Part shown: positions 8,909-18,500 of the stretch, piece by piece
Layout of the letters: every line of letters begins with the position of its first letter
Numbering within the stretch: the first letter of the stretch is position 1
Assembly (NCBI RefSeq): GCF_016599145.1
Contig: NZ_JAENKO010000006.1
Location: 41,193-105,192 of the forward strand
Source of the DNA: Tomitella cavernea
GTDB lineage: Bacteria; Actinomycetota; Actinomycetes; Mycobacteriales; Mycobacteriaceae
Length of the DNA stretch: 64,000 bases
Direction: 5' to 3'
Notes under the pieces: model-generated
Told to the model about the DNA's origin: nothing
The model's input: only the letters and a program-made list of their open reading frames with translations
Database searches by the model: none
Position numbers and translations under genes: made by a program

Positions 8909-10586
8909 GCAGATTGCGCCTCCGAAGGGCACCGACCAGGGCCGGCCCCGCTCGCGCGCCCGCGTTCCGTTCAGGGGCGCCCCCTACCTGGGGCTCGTCG
9001 GCGCGCTGCTGTTCTTCTGGGCGTCGCTCACGCCCACCTTGCTCCCGCGGGGGCCGCTGTTCCAGGGGGCCGTCTCCGGCGGCTCGGCAGCCATCGGCTA
9101 CGGCATCGGCATCCTCGTCGCGCTGTTCCTGCGGTGGCTGCTGGAGTGGGAGCCGCCGCGGATGATCCAACGCATCGCGTGGTGGGTACTGCCCGTAGCC
9201 GCGGCCGGCGGCACGGTGGCGATGCTGGTGTGGTTCGCGCACTGGCAGTCGCAACTGCGCACCATCATGTCGGCGGACGGGTTGCGCTGGTGGGCGTATC
9301 CGCTGACGCTGGCGATCGCGGTGCTGGTATGGGCGGCGATCATCGCGGTGTGCCGCGGGTTCCGCTGGCTGGCACGTCTTCTCACCCGCCTGGGCCGTGG
9401 GTTCCTGCCCCGCCGCGTGGCCGCGGTGGCCGGTGTCGTGCTCGCCGGGTGGCTGGTGGTGACCCTGGCCAACGGCGTGCTCGCGAACTGGCTGATGTCC
9501 GGTCTCAACTCCAGCTTCAGCGCCATCAACGACGAGACCGAGGCGGACAGCGCCCCGCCGGACACGCCCCTGCGCTCGGGCAGCGCCGAGTCGCTGGTCA
9601 CCTGGGACTCACTGGGGCGGCTGGGACGGCGGTTCGTCTCCGACGGGCCGACGGTGGAACAGATCGAGCGCTTCACCGGCCGGTCCGCCGTCGAACCGAT
9701 CCGCGTCTACGCCGGCCTCGCATCCACCGACGGCGGGGTCGTCGAGCGGGCACAGCGCGTGGTGGACGAACTCGAACGCACCGGCGCGCTGGACCGGCAG
9801 GTCATCGCCGTCGCGAACACCACGGGCAGCGGCTGGATCAACGAGGCGTCGTCGACCTCGCTGGAGTACATGTTCGGCGGCGACACGGCCATCGCGAGCA
9901 TGCAGTACTCCTACCTGCCGAGCTGGCTGTCGTTCATCGCCGACCAGAGCCGCGCCCGGCAAGCGGGCCGGGCGCTGTTCCGCGCTGTCGCGGCCGAGGT
10001 GCAGACGCTTCCCGCGGATCGGCGCCCGCGGCTGGTGACCTTCGGCGAGAGCCTCGGCTCGTTCTCCGGCGAGTCGGCGTTCTCCGGCGACCTCGACCTG
10101 GCCGCGCAGACCGACGGCGCGCTGTTCGTGGGCCCCACCAGCAACAACGAGTTGTGGCGCCGGTTCACCGCCCAGCGTGACGAGGGCTCGCCGGAATGGC
10201 TGCCGATCTACCGCGAGGGCATGACGGTGCGCTTCATCTCCGACGCGGAGGACCTGCAGCGTCCCGACACCCCATGGGAGGGGACGCGGGTGGTGTACCT
10301 GCAGCACGCCTCGGACCCGATCACCTGGTGGAACCCGGACACGCTGCTGTCCGAACCGGACTGGCTCGACGAGCCGCGCGGAGACGCGGTGCTTTCGTCC
10401 ACGCAGTGGTACCCGATCATCACGTTCCTGCAGCTCAGCGCCGACATGGCGGTGGGGACCGACGTGCCGGACGGGTTCGGGCACACCTACGTGGCCGACT
10501 ACGCCGACGCCTGGGCGGCCATCCTGGAACCGCCGCAGTGGACCGACGACGACACCCGCCGGCTGCGGAAGGTGCTGGCGGAGTGA
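8898..10586 (+). CDS. Membrane alpha/beta hydrolase of the Abhydrolase_9 type
   Basis: 562 residues from GTG 8898, which overlaps the DedA stop. The N-terminal 200 residues hold about five membrane helices (YLGLVGALLFFWASLTPTLLPR; WAAIIAVCRGF), matching the Abhydrolase_9 N-terminal region. The C-terminal 350 residues are the catalytic domain with nucleophile motif TFGESLGSFSGE (Ser385), an acidic stretch YLQHASDPITWW and a late histidine in DGFGHTYVADY. Members are integral membrane hydrolases of actinobacteria with unknown lipid or ester substrates. The coupling to DedA suggests a membrane-lipid task. Confidence 0.85.
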   Translation: MTTEQIAPPKGTDQGRPRSRARVPFRGAPYLGLVGALLFFWASLTPTLLPRGPLFQGAVSGGSAAIGYGIGILVALFLRWLLEWEPPRMIQRIAWWVLPVAAAGGTVAMLVWFAHWQSQLRTIMSADGLRWWAYPLTLAIAVLVWAAIIAVCRGFRWLARLLTRLGRGFLPRRVAAVAGVVLAGWLVVTLANGVLANWLMSGLNSSFSAINDETEADSAPPDTPLRSGSAESLVTWDSLGRLGRRFVSDGPTVEQIERFTGRSAVEPIRVYAGLASTDGGVVERAQRVVDELERTGALDRQVIAVANTTGSGWINEASSTSLEYMFGGDTAIASMQYSYLPSWLSFIADQSRARQAGRALFRAVAAEVQTLPADRRPRLVTFGESLGSFSGESAFSGDLDLAAQTDGALFVGPTSNNELWRRFTAQRDEGSPEWLPIYREGMTVRFISDAEDLQRPDTPWEGTRVVYLQHASDPITWWNPDTLLSEPDWLDEPRGDAVLSSTQWYPIITFLQLSADMAVGTDVPDGFGHTYVADYADAWAAILEPPQWTDDDTRRLRKVLAE

Positions 10587-10692
10587 TGGCTGCCGGCACC
10601 ACGGAGGACCGACTCAGCGGTACAGGAACGCCAGGGGGCCTGAAATGTACCCGGACTGCTGAGTAGGTTCGCCCGGGACCTCGGGGCGTGGG

Positions 10693-11409
10693 TCACCCGA
10701 TGTCGTAGACCACGTCGACCTTGACCGTGACGTCCTGTGAGCCCGGCTCCACGGGAGTGGCGGTCGCGGCCCGGTCGGCGAGCGCGAGCGGCTGCGGGGG
10801 ACCGGCCTGCGCGGGTACCTCGGCGATGGACCGGACGCTGCCCAGGTCCACGCCGGCCGCCTCGGCGATCTGTTTCGCCTGATCCTGCGCCTGGGTGACG
10901 GCTTCGGCGCGGGCCTGGGCGCGCAGGTCGCTGTCGTCGGAGATGGAGAAGCCGGTTTGCCGCACACGGATCGCGTCGCCCGCGGCGCCGGCCGCCGCGT
11001 CGATGAGCGGGCCCGCCTTGCTGATGTCGTGCACCGTGGCAGTGACCTCGTTGGTCACCTGGTATCCGGTGATCTGCTGATCGGGCCCGTGCTGCGGGCG
11101 CAGGTTCAGGTTGCTGGTCTTGATGTCCTCCGCCGCGATGCCTTTGCCCTTGAGCAGGTCGATCACGGCGTTGGCCTTGTCCGCGTTGTCGGCGAGCGCG
11201 GCGTTGGCCGACGAGGCCTGCGTCTGCACCGCCAGTACCACCGTCACGGTGTCCGGGGTGCCGGTGACGGTGCCGGTGGCCTGGGTGCTGATGCCGGGTG
11301 CGGGCTCATCCTGCCCCGAAGACGGCGCCGGGGAGCTCGAGCAGCCGGCGGCGAACAGTGCGACGGCCGCGGCGAGAGCACAGGTGGCGGAACGGGAACG
11401 AGTACGCAT
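10693..11409 (-). CDS. SIMPL-domain (DUF541) lipoprotein, LpqG-like
   Basis: 238 residues. A lipoprotein signal peptide ends in the lipobox LFAAGC with the acylated Cys at residue 23. A Ser/Pro linker follows, then a SIMPL domain: ISTQATGTVTGTPDTVTVV, QITGYQVTNEVTATV, and a C-terminal SQDVTVKVDVVYDI. It resembles mycobacterial LpqG (Rv3623). Such periplasmic proteins are of unclear function, with some links to oxidative stress. The ATG at 11409 begins the signal peptide; the open frame continues upstream only as non-coding extension. Confidence 0.88.
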   Translation of the reverse strand: MRTRSRSATCALAAAVALFAAGCSSSPAPSSGQDEPAPGISTQATGTVTGTPDTVTVVLAVQTQASSANAALADNADKANAVIDLLKGKGIAAEDIKTSNLNLRPQHGPDQQITGYQVTNEVTATVHDISKAGPLIDAAAGAAGDAIRVRQTGFSISDDSDLRAQARAEAVTQAQDQAKQIAEAAGVDLGSVRSIAEVPAQAGPPQPLALADRAATATPVEPGSQDVTVKVDVVYDIG

Positions 11410-11470
11410 TGCTCCATCGTGGCTGATGCTGCGCGGTGTCCGGGGCCGGATGGGCTCGACTCGCCCGCCT

Positions 11471-11522
11471 ACCAAGTAGAAAATGCACGCCGGCGGGCCC
11501 GAAGTTGCATTTTCGACTTGGT
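11471..11522. repeat. Palindromic repeat, copy 1 (REP-like)
   Basis: ACCAAGTAGAAAATGCA (11471-11487) pairs with TGCATTTTCGACTTGGT (11506-11522): 16 of 17 positions match across an 18-nt GC-rich loop, followed by CGGCGGGC. It lies between two divergent genes, so it is not an ordinary terminator. A related palindrome lies at 61830-61889; both share outer arms ACCAAG/CTTGGT followed by CGGCGGG and inner TGC/GCA. Confidence 0.6.
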
Positions 11523-11682
11523 CGGCGGGCCGAGATGCGTGCGGCGGCCGTCCCACCGGGGTAGGACGGCCGCCGCGTCGAATTCCCCCTGTGCTCCGAC
11601 GCGCTCGCGGGGCGCCGGCGACAAAGTGGAGTGCATACCGCCCGGCGAGGTCCGCCGGGACCGAACGACGGAGGTGTGCGCG

Positions 11683-12654
11683 ATGATCGAAGTGGAGGGG
11701 CTCTCCCGCCGGTACGGGGAGACAATGGCCGTGGACTCGCTGAGCTTCACCGCGGAGGACGGACTGGTCACCGGATTCGTCGGCCCCAACGGCGCGGGCA
11801 AGTCCACGACGCTGCGGATCCTCCTGGGGCTCGAGCGCGCCGACGGCGGCGGCGCCCACATCGATGGCCACTCCTATGGTGCGCTTGACAGGCCGATGAG
11901 CAGGGTCGGGGCGCTTCTCGACGCCGGGTGGGTGCATCCAGGCCGTAGCGCCCGCGCTCACCTGCGCTGGCTGTCGCAGGTGGGCCGGATCGATGCGGAC
12001 CGGGTGGGCGCAGTGCTGACCCGGGTGGGGCTCGACGGTGTCGCGGACCGGCGCGTGGGCGGCTTCTCGCTGGGAATGAGGCAACGTCTGGGGCTCGCGG
12101 GTGCGCTGCTCGGGGAGCCCGCGCACCTTGTGCTCGACGAACCGCTCAACGGGCTCGACCCGGACGGCGTGCACTGGATGCGCCGGTTCATCCGCCACTA
12201 CGCCGAGTGCGGGAACACGGTGCTCGTGTCCAGCCATCTGCTTTCCGAAATGTCCCTGACGGCGGATCGTCTCGTCGTCATAGGCCGCGGCAGCCTCATC
12301 GGGCAGTACGACACCGACGAGTTCGTGCGGTCCATGAGCGCGACCTCGATCCGCGTCCGCGTGGACCGGCCGGAGGTGCTGTGTGCCGCGGCCAGCGCCC
12401 GGGGATGGGCGGTGGAGACGACCGCTCCGGGGGCACTCGCGCTGTCGGATCCGGCCGGTGGCCTGGACGCGCCGTCGGTGGGCCAGGTCTGCTTCGCGGC
12501 GGGGCTGCGCGTCGATGAGCTCACCGAGGTCCGCGGTTCGCTGGAAGACGCATTCCTCGCGGCCACCGGCGATGCTCTCGATTACGGCAGTCCGGAAGCT
12601 GGGAGCGTGATCGTCGCCCCGCCGGCCGGAGTGCGGACGGGGGCGGCAGGATGA
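11683..12654 (+). CDS. ABC transporter ATP-binding protein
   Basis: 323 residues. Walker A GPNGAGKST at 34-42, signature FSLGMRQRL and Walker B HLVLDEPLNGLDP are all present, followed by the H-loop VLVSSHLL. It resembles the BcrA/CcmA-type ATPases of ABC-2 exporters (antibiotic or peptide export). The start ATG follows GGAGGTGTGCGCG. Its stop overlaps the permease start by four bases. The next two genes are a histidine kinase and response regulator, so the transporter is probably controlled by, or signals to, that pair. Confidence 0.9.
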   Translation: MIEVEGLSRRYGETMAVDSLSFTAEDGLVTGFVGPNGAGKSTTLRILLGLERADGGGAHIDGHSYGALDRPMSRVGALLDAGWVHPGRSARAHLRWLSQVGRIDADRVGAVLTRVGLDGVADRRVGGFSLGMRQRLGLAGALLGEPAHLVLDEPLNGLDPDGVHWMRRFIRHYAECGNTVLVSSHLLSEMSLTADRLVVIGRGSLIGQYDTDEFVRSMSATSIRVRVDRPEVLCAAASARGWAVETTAPGALALSDPAGGLDAPSVGQVCFAAGLRVDELTEVRGSLEDAFLAATGDALDYGSPEAGSVIVAPPAGVRTGAAG

Positions 12655-13373
12655 TCGCCAACGTGCAGGGCGAATGGACGAAGATGATCACCACTCGCGC
12701 TCCGTTGGCGACCGTGCTGCTGGCGTTCGCCGCACTCGCGGGCGTGGGGGCCATGCGGACACTCACCGCCGACGGAACGTTGACGGCGACACAGTTGCTG
12801 GAGGGCGCCAGCACCGGCCTGCTCGTCGTGCTGGCGTTGGGCACTGTCGCGGCGACAGCCGAACACACCCACGGGACGTATGCGATGACGCTGCTCGCCG
12901 ATGCGGGCAAGACGCGCTTCTTCCTCGCAAAGTTGTGTGCGTCGGCGGCGCTGTGCGCTGGTGCAGCGGTTCTGGGCGCGGCGGTGCTGTCCCTCGTCGG
13001 GGTGGTGGCGCCGAACGTCGAATTCGACTGGGCGGCGGGCGACATCCGGCCGGTCTGGGTCGTGGTGCCGCTGTGGGCGCTGTGCGGGGTGATCGGCGTC
13101 TCGGTCGGCACCCTGGTGCGGCATACCGCCCCCGCTGTGGTGCTCGTCGTCCTGTGGCCGGCTGCGCTGGAACCGTTGGCGGCGGGCATTCCCGGCGTGG
13201 GGGACAGGATCGCTGCGTGGCTCCCGTTCCGGAACGCGGTGGAGCTCTATCAGCCGGGGTCGCTTCCTGTGGATCTCGCGCATGGGCCGTGGGCCGCGTT
13301 CGCGGTGGTCGCCGTATTCACCGTCGTGCTCGCCGCGGCCGCGGCAAGCGTGGATGCGCTGCGGAACGGGTGA
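12651..13373 (+). CDS. ABC-2-type permease
   Basis: 240 residues with about six membrane helices (APLATVLLAFAALAGVGAM; AALCAGAAVLGAAVLSLVGVV; WVVVPLWALCGVIGVSVG; AFAVVAVFTVVLAAAAA). The start GEWTKMITTRAP is typical of permeases partnered with BcrA-like ATPases (EWxKxxTxR). Together with the upstream ATPase, translationally coupled by ATGA, it should form a full exporter. The substrate is not visible. Confidence 0.85.
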   Translation: MIANVQGEWTKMITTRAPLATVLLAFAALAGVGAMRTLTADGTLTATQLLEGASTGLLVVLALGTVAATAEHTHGTYAMTLLADAGKTRFFLAKLCASAALCAGAAVLGAAVLSLVGVVAPNVEFDWAAGDIRPVWVVVPLWALCGVIGVSVGTLVRHTAPAVVLVVLWPAALEPLAAGIPGVGDRIAAWLPFRNAVELYQPGSLPVDLAHGPWAAFAVVAVFTVVLAAAAASVDALRNG

Positions 13374-13461
13374 GCACGCCGCATCGGGGCGGGATGCGGG
13401 GTCCGGAGTGCGATGACGGCAACGCATCGACCTGGGGAATCCGCATTATCCTGAGGAAGCG

Positions 13462-14793
13462 ATGACAGCGATGCCCCTGGACCCCGACACCGCGACCGGT
13501 CGCCGCCGCGTGCTTGCGGTCGACGTAGTGCTTGCCGCGGTGCTGCTGATCGCCACGCTTTTCCTCGCTGCGGCGCAACAGTCGAGCACCGGGGGCGCCG
13601 TCGCGTTGGTGTTGGCGTCGTGCGCGGTGGGCTCGTTGGCTCTGCGCCGTCTCCGGCCTGATGCGACGGCCGCCGTCATCGGCGTCTGCGGCATCGCCGT
13701 GCTGGGGTTGTACCTGGCGGAGGCGGACGGGTCGGCGACCAACGAGTACAGCGGCGCTGTGCAAGGGATGCTGCTGGCGACGCTCGCGGGACTGTATGCG
13801 GTCTCCGCGTACGGGCGCCCCCTCTTGGCGCTTGTCGCACTTGGCGTCGCGTTGGCCGGTGGCCTGACGTTCACGGTGACATCCGTACAGGCCGACGAGG
13901 ATCGAATCCGGCTCATCACGATGAACGTCGTGGTCGTCTCGGTCCTCCTCAGCGGCGTCTGCTCGATGGGGCGGGTACGCCGCAGCAGGTTGCGGGAAGT
14001 CCGGATCCTCGCTGAACGCAACCTGGCGTTGCAGGCGGAGAAGGACGTGTCGGAGGAACGCGCGGCGGCGGCGGAACGCAACCGGATCGCCCGCGAGATG
14101 CACGACATCGTCGCGCATTCGTTGTCGGCGGTCATCGCCCAGGCGGACGGGGGACGCTATGCGGTCGTCGCCGATCCAGAGGCGGGCCGGCGAGCGTTGG
14201 AGGTCGTCGCCGCGACGTCCCGCGACGCACTGTCCGACATGCGAGGTCTGCTCGGCGTGCTGCGCGGTGACGAGTCGGACGACGGCCGCGCGCCGCTGGG
14301 GGTGCGGGACATTCCGGCGCTCGTCGACGCCGAACGCGTTCACAGGGCCGACGTGGAGTTCACTGAGTCCGGGGATCTCGGGCAGCTGCCGCCCTCACTG
14401 GGACTGGCGGTGTATCGGATCGTGCAGGAGGCACTCACGAATGCGCGGCTGCACGGGGCACCCGGCAACCGGACCCGGGTGTCCGTGTCGGGTGAGGGCG
14501 GGCTTCTTACAGTAATCGTCGAGGACACGGCACCGGCGGGATGGGCGTCGCGTACGTCGTCGCCGATCCCGCGCGGCGGGCGCGGCATCCTGGGGATGCG
14601 GGAACGTGCTGCGATCCACGGCGGCACGCTCGACGCGTGCGGGACGGCCAACGGGTTCCGGGTGGCGGCGGTGATACCGGTCCCGGAGGAGCATGCCGCT
14701 CGACCCGGATCGGCCCGAGCCGTCGGTGCGGATGAAGTTGAGGAAGAGGCGGGCCGCGCCCGCGCCACGACGTGGAGGTCGGAGTCCCGATGA
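13462..14793 (+). CDS. Sensor histidine kinase, NarL/LiaS-type (HisKA_3)
   Basis: 443 residues. Four or five membrane helices occupy residues 17-168 with no large external loop, i.e. an intramembrane-sensing architecture. The dimerisation and phosphoacceptor helix RNRIAREMHDIVAHSLSAVI has His214. The HATPase part shows the N-box EALTNARLHG and G-box GRGILGMRERAAIHGG. The tail after residue 415 is charged and variable. It lies 88 nt after the ABC permease and is coupled by ATGA to its response regulator, so it probably senses an envelope-active compound handled by the exporter. Confidence 0.9.
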   Translation: MTAMPLDPDTATGRRRVLAVDVVLAAVLLIATLFLAAAQQSSTGGAVALVLASCAVGSLALRRLRPDATAAVIGVCGIAVLGLYLAEADGSATNEYSGAVQGMLLATLAGLYAVSAYGRPLLALVALGVALAGGLTFTVTSVQADEDRIRLITMNVVVVSVLLSGVCSMGRVRRSRLREVRILAERNLALQAEKDVSEERAAAAERNRIAREMHDIVAHSLSAVIAQADGGRYAVVADPEAGRRALEVVAATSRDALSDMRGLLGVLRGDESDDGRAPLGVRDIPALVDAERVHRADVEFTESGDLGQLPPSLGLAVYRIVQEALTNARLHGAPGNRTRVSVSGEGGLLTVIVEDTAPAGWASRTSSPIPRGGRGILGMRERAAIHGGTLDACGTANGFRVAAVIPVPEEHAARPGSARAVGADEVEEEAGRARATTWRSESR

Positions 14794-15461
14794 CGATCAG
14801 GGTGGCGGTGGTCGACGACCAGCAGCTGGTGCGCGCGGGCTTTGCGATGGTCATCGACTCCCAGCCGGACATGGCGGTGTCGTGGCAGGCGGGCGACGGG
14901 CAGGAGGCGCTGGGCCGGTTGTCCGCGGATCCCGTAGACATCGTGATCATGGACGTGCAGATGCCGGGGCTGGACGGTATCGAGGCCACGCGGCGGGCGA
15001 TCGCAGCGGATCCGGCGCCCCGCGTCATCGTCCTGACCACCTTCGACATCGACCGGTACGTGCTCGACGCGATCGCGGCCGGGGCGTCGGGGTTCCTACT
15101 CAAGGACACCGAGCCGGAGCAACTGCTGGCGTCGATCCGCACTGTTGCGGGCGGTGATGCGACGCTGTCCGCGCGCTCTACTCGCAGACTCCTCGACCAC
15201 GTACGACAGGGGCTCGGCACGGGCTCCGCACCGGAGCCGGCGCTGGTGGAGGATCTGACCGCGCGGGAGGCCGAGTTCCTGCGCCACATGGCATTGGGAC
15301 TCAACAACGGCGAGCTGGCGGAAGGGTTGTTCGTCTCTGAGGCCACCGTGAAGACGCACGTGGGCCGGATCCTCGCCAAGACCGGGAGCAGGGACCGGGT
15401 GCAGGCGGTGCTCGTCGCCTTTCGTGCCGGGCTGGTGACGGCGGAGGACCTGCGGGGCTGA
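14790..15461 (+). CDS. Response regulator, NarL/LuxR family
   Basis: 223 residues. Receiver domain with acidic pocket VVDDQQ, phospho-acceptor Asp55 in IVIMDVQMPG, and Lys in FLLKDTEPEQ; C-terminal LuxR helix-turn-helix (LTAREAEFLRHMALGLNNGELAEGL then SEATVKTHVGRIL). It should be phosphorylated by the upstream kinase and activate target promoters, plausibly of the ABC genes. A longer start (GTG/ATG at 14772) would only add residues overlapping the kinase; the ATG at 14790 overlaps the kinase stop. Confidence 0.92.
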   Translation: MTIRVAVVDDQQLVRAGFAMVIDSQPDMAVSWQAGDGQEALGRLSADPVDIVIMDVQMPGLDGIEATRRAIAADPAPRVIVLTTFDIDRYVLDAIAAGASGFLLKDTEPEQLLASIRTVAGGDATLSARSTRRLLDHVRQGLGTGSAPEPALVEDLTAREAEFLRHMALGLNNGELAEGLFVSEATVKTHVGRILAKTGSRDRVQAVLVAFRAGLVTAEDLRG

Positions 15462-15477
15462 GGCTGCCGAAACGACG

Positions 15478-15517
15478 GATCCCCGCCGCGGACCTGTGCG
15501 GTCCGGCGACGGGGATC
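15478..15517. terminator. Bidirectional hairpin between convergent genes
   Basis: GATCCCCGCCGCGGACC (15478-15494) pairs with the segment 15500-15517 across a 5-nt loop, with one bulge and one G-T pair. It sits between the convergent response regulator and Fe-S oxidoreductase genes. It lacks a T-tract, as is common in actinobacteria. Confidence 0.7.
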
Positions 15518-15533
15518 GTGTCGTGCTTGCGGG

Positions 15534-18500
15534 TCAGCGCTTGCCCGGGGGCTTAGCACCGCCCTGCATGCCCAGGCCCTTCGGCTTGACGCTCAGAGTC
15601 GGCTTGTCGTCGTCCGACGCCTTCGTGTCCGGTGCCGGCGTGTCCTGCTTCTTCTCGGCAGGTGCGTCGTCGGCCGGCGCCTCGGAAGCCGCCTCGGCTG
15701 GGGGAGCCTCGTCCGCCTGCGGCGCCGCGGGCGCGGCGGCGGGCTTCGGCGCGCCCGGCTTCTTCGCGCCCGGGGCCATCGCGCCCCCGGCCAGCCCGAG
15801 GCCCTTGGGCTTGACGCTCAGGCCCGCAGGCTTGTCGGGAGCCTCGGCGGATTCCTGCACCGATTCGGGCTGAGACGCGGCGGTGCTGGGATCCTCGGCC
15901 TCAGTCGCTTCCGGCTCGGAATCCTTGGCTTCGGGTGCCTTGGGCGCGGTGGCCTTGGGCGCGCCGGGCTTCTTGGCGCCGGGGGCCTTGGCGCCGCCGG
16001 CCATGCCGAGGCCCTTTACCGCGGGCTTGGGCGCGGCGGGAGCGTCAGCGGCAGTGGCTTCCGGTGCCTGCGATGCTTCGGCGGAGGTGTCCTCCGCCTT
16101 GGGTGCAGCGGGCTTGGGTGCGGTGGCCTTGGGCGCGCCGGGTTTCTTCGCGCCGGGCTTCTTGGCGCCGGGCTTCTTGGCGCCGGGGGCCTTCGCCGCC
16201 CCGGCCATGCCGAGCCCCTTCGCCGCGGGCTTGGGCGCTGCGGGCGCCTCGGCGGTCTTGGACTCCGGTGCCGGCTGCTCGGCGGGCTTCGGCGCACCGG
16301 GTTTCTTCGCGCCGGGCGCCTTCGCCGCCCCGGCCAGCCCGAGCCCCTTCGCCGCAGGCTTGGGGGCTCCGCCCGGCGCGGGTGCCCCGCCGCCGGGCTT
16401 CTTGGCCCCGGGCGCTTTGCCTGCGCCGGCCATCCCGAGCCCCTTGACCGCAGGCTTCGGCGCGCCGCCGGACGCGCCGTTGCCCGAGGACCCGCTGCCG
16501 CCGGTCGACGGAGCGCTCTCCGTCTTCTCCGGGGCCTCGGCGGGGGACTCCTTGAGAGCCGTGGCGGTACCGGCGCCGGCCGCCGCGGCCGGATTCTTGC
16601 GCACGGGGGAGGTGACGTTGACGGTGGCGCCGCCGCGGCGCACCCCGTCGAGCAGCACCTGCGCCACGTCGACCACCTCGACGCCCTGCGCCTTGTCCTC
16701 CTGCGCGGTGACGCCGTCGGCCATCATCACCTTGCAGAACGGGCAGGCGGTGACGACCTTCTTCGGCTGGGTGGTCAGCGCCTCCTCGACACGCTCGATG
16801 TTGATGCGCTTGCCGATGTTCTCTTCCATCCACATGCGCGCACCGCCCGCGCCGCAGCACAGGGAACGCTCGGCGTGCCGGGGCATCTCGCTGAGCTTGG
16901 CGCTGGAGCCGATGAGCTCACGCGGCGCGTCGTAGACCTTGTTGTGGCGGCCCAGGAAGCACGGGTCGTGATAGGTGGTGTTCTCCGGGGACGGATCGGC
17001 CACGGGGGTCAGGCGCTTGTCGCGCACCAGGCGGTTGAGCAGCTGCGTGTGGTGCACCACCTCGTACTCGCCGCCCAGCTCCGGGTACTCGTTGGTGAGC
17101 GTGTTGAAGCAGTGCGCGCAGGTGGAGACGATCTTGCGCTTCTTGCGCGGCAGGCCGTCGAACACCTCGTTGAGCGTGTCGACGTTCTGCATGGCCAGCT
17201 GCTGGAAGATCAGCTCGTTGCCGGCGCGGCGGGCCGGGTCGCCGGTGCAGGTCTCGCCGTCGCCGAGCACCATGAACTTCACCGCGGCGATGTTGAGCAG
17301 CTCGGCCACCGCCTTGGTGGTCTTCTTGGCGCGGTCCTCGTAGGCGCCGGCGCAGCCCACCCAGAACAGGTACTCGAAGTCGTCGAACGCGTCGACGTCC
17401 TTGCCGTAGACGGGGACGTCGAACTCCAGCTCGGAGATCCAGCCCATGCGGTCCTTGGCGTTCTGGCCCCAGGGGTTGCCCTTGTTCTCGAGGTTCTTGA
17501 ACAGGCCGGCCAGCTCGGACGGGAACTCCGACTCGATGAGCACCTGGTAGCGGCGCATGTCCACGATGTGGTCGACGTGCTCGATGTCCACCGGGCACTG
17601 CTCGACGCACGCGCCGCAGTTGGTGCAAGCCCACAGTGCTTCCGTGTCGAATACCGGCTGCGGTTCTCCCTCCGCGTAGGAGCCGACGAGAGGACGCTCG
17701 GCCTCGGCGCGGGCGGACTCGGGGATCTTCGCCAGCGCAGCTTCGTCGGCGTTGCCCTCGGCGTCGACGAGGCCGATCTCGTCGCCGCCCATGTCCTTGC
17801 TGCCGCCGGCGAGCAAGTACGGCGCCTTGGCGTACCCGTGGTCGCGCAGCGACATGACCATGAGCTTGGGGCTCAGCGGCTTGCCGGTGTTCCACGCGGG
17901 GCACTGGCTCTGGCAACGTCCGCACTCGGTGCACGTGGTGAAGTCCAGCCAGCCCTTCCACGAGAAGTCCTCGACCTTGCCGGCGCCGAACGCGTCGACT
18001 TCGGGGTCGGCCTCCTCGAGTTCGAGCACCTTGCCGCCGGACATCATCGGCTTGACCGCGCCCAGGGCGTTCTTACCGTCGTCCTCGCGCTTGAAGTAGA
18101 TGTTGAAGAATGCGGCGAACCGGTGCCAGGCGACGCCCCAGGTGACGAAGTACCCGACGACGGCCAGCCAGATCATGCCGGAGAGCAGCTTGACCACGGC
18201 CGCCCAGCTGACGGCGGTCTCGTCGATGCCGGTGAACAGCTGCGCGAAGTAGTGGGTGAAGAACGACGTCCAGATGGGCGGGTTCTCGCCGCCGCTGGCG
18301 ATCTTGAACGTCTTGACGAAGATCATGCCCAGGCCCTCGATGAGCACGACCCACTCGACGAAGTAGGCGGCCTTGAAGTCGGAGCCGGTGAACCGGGACA
18401 GCCGCGAGGGCACCCGGGGATGGTTGATCTGGCGGATCACCATGAGCACGAGGACACCGATGACGGTGCCCAGGCCCAGGACCTCGCTCCACAGCTGCCA

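Noticed and set aside
10693..12237. Extension of the SIMPL lipoprotein frame upstream of 11409
   Set aside because: The upstream part lies antisense to the ABC ATPase and through the palindromic repeat; the lipoprotein signal peptide begins exactly at 11409.
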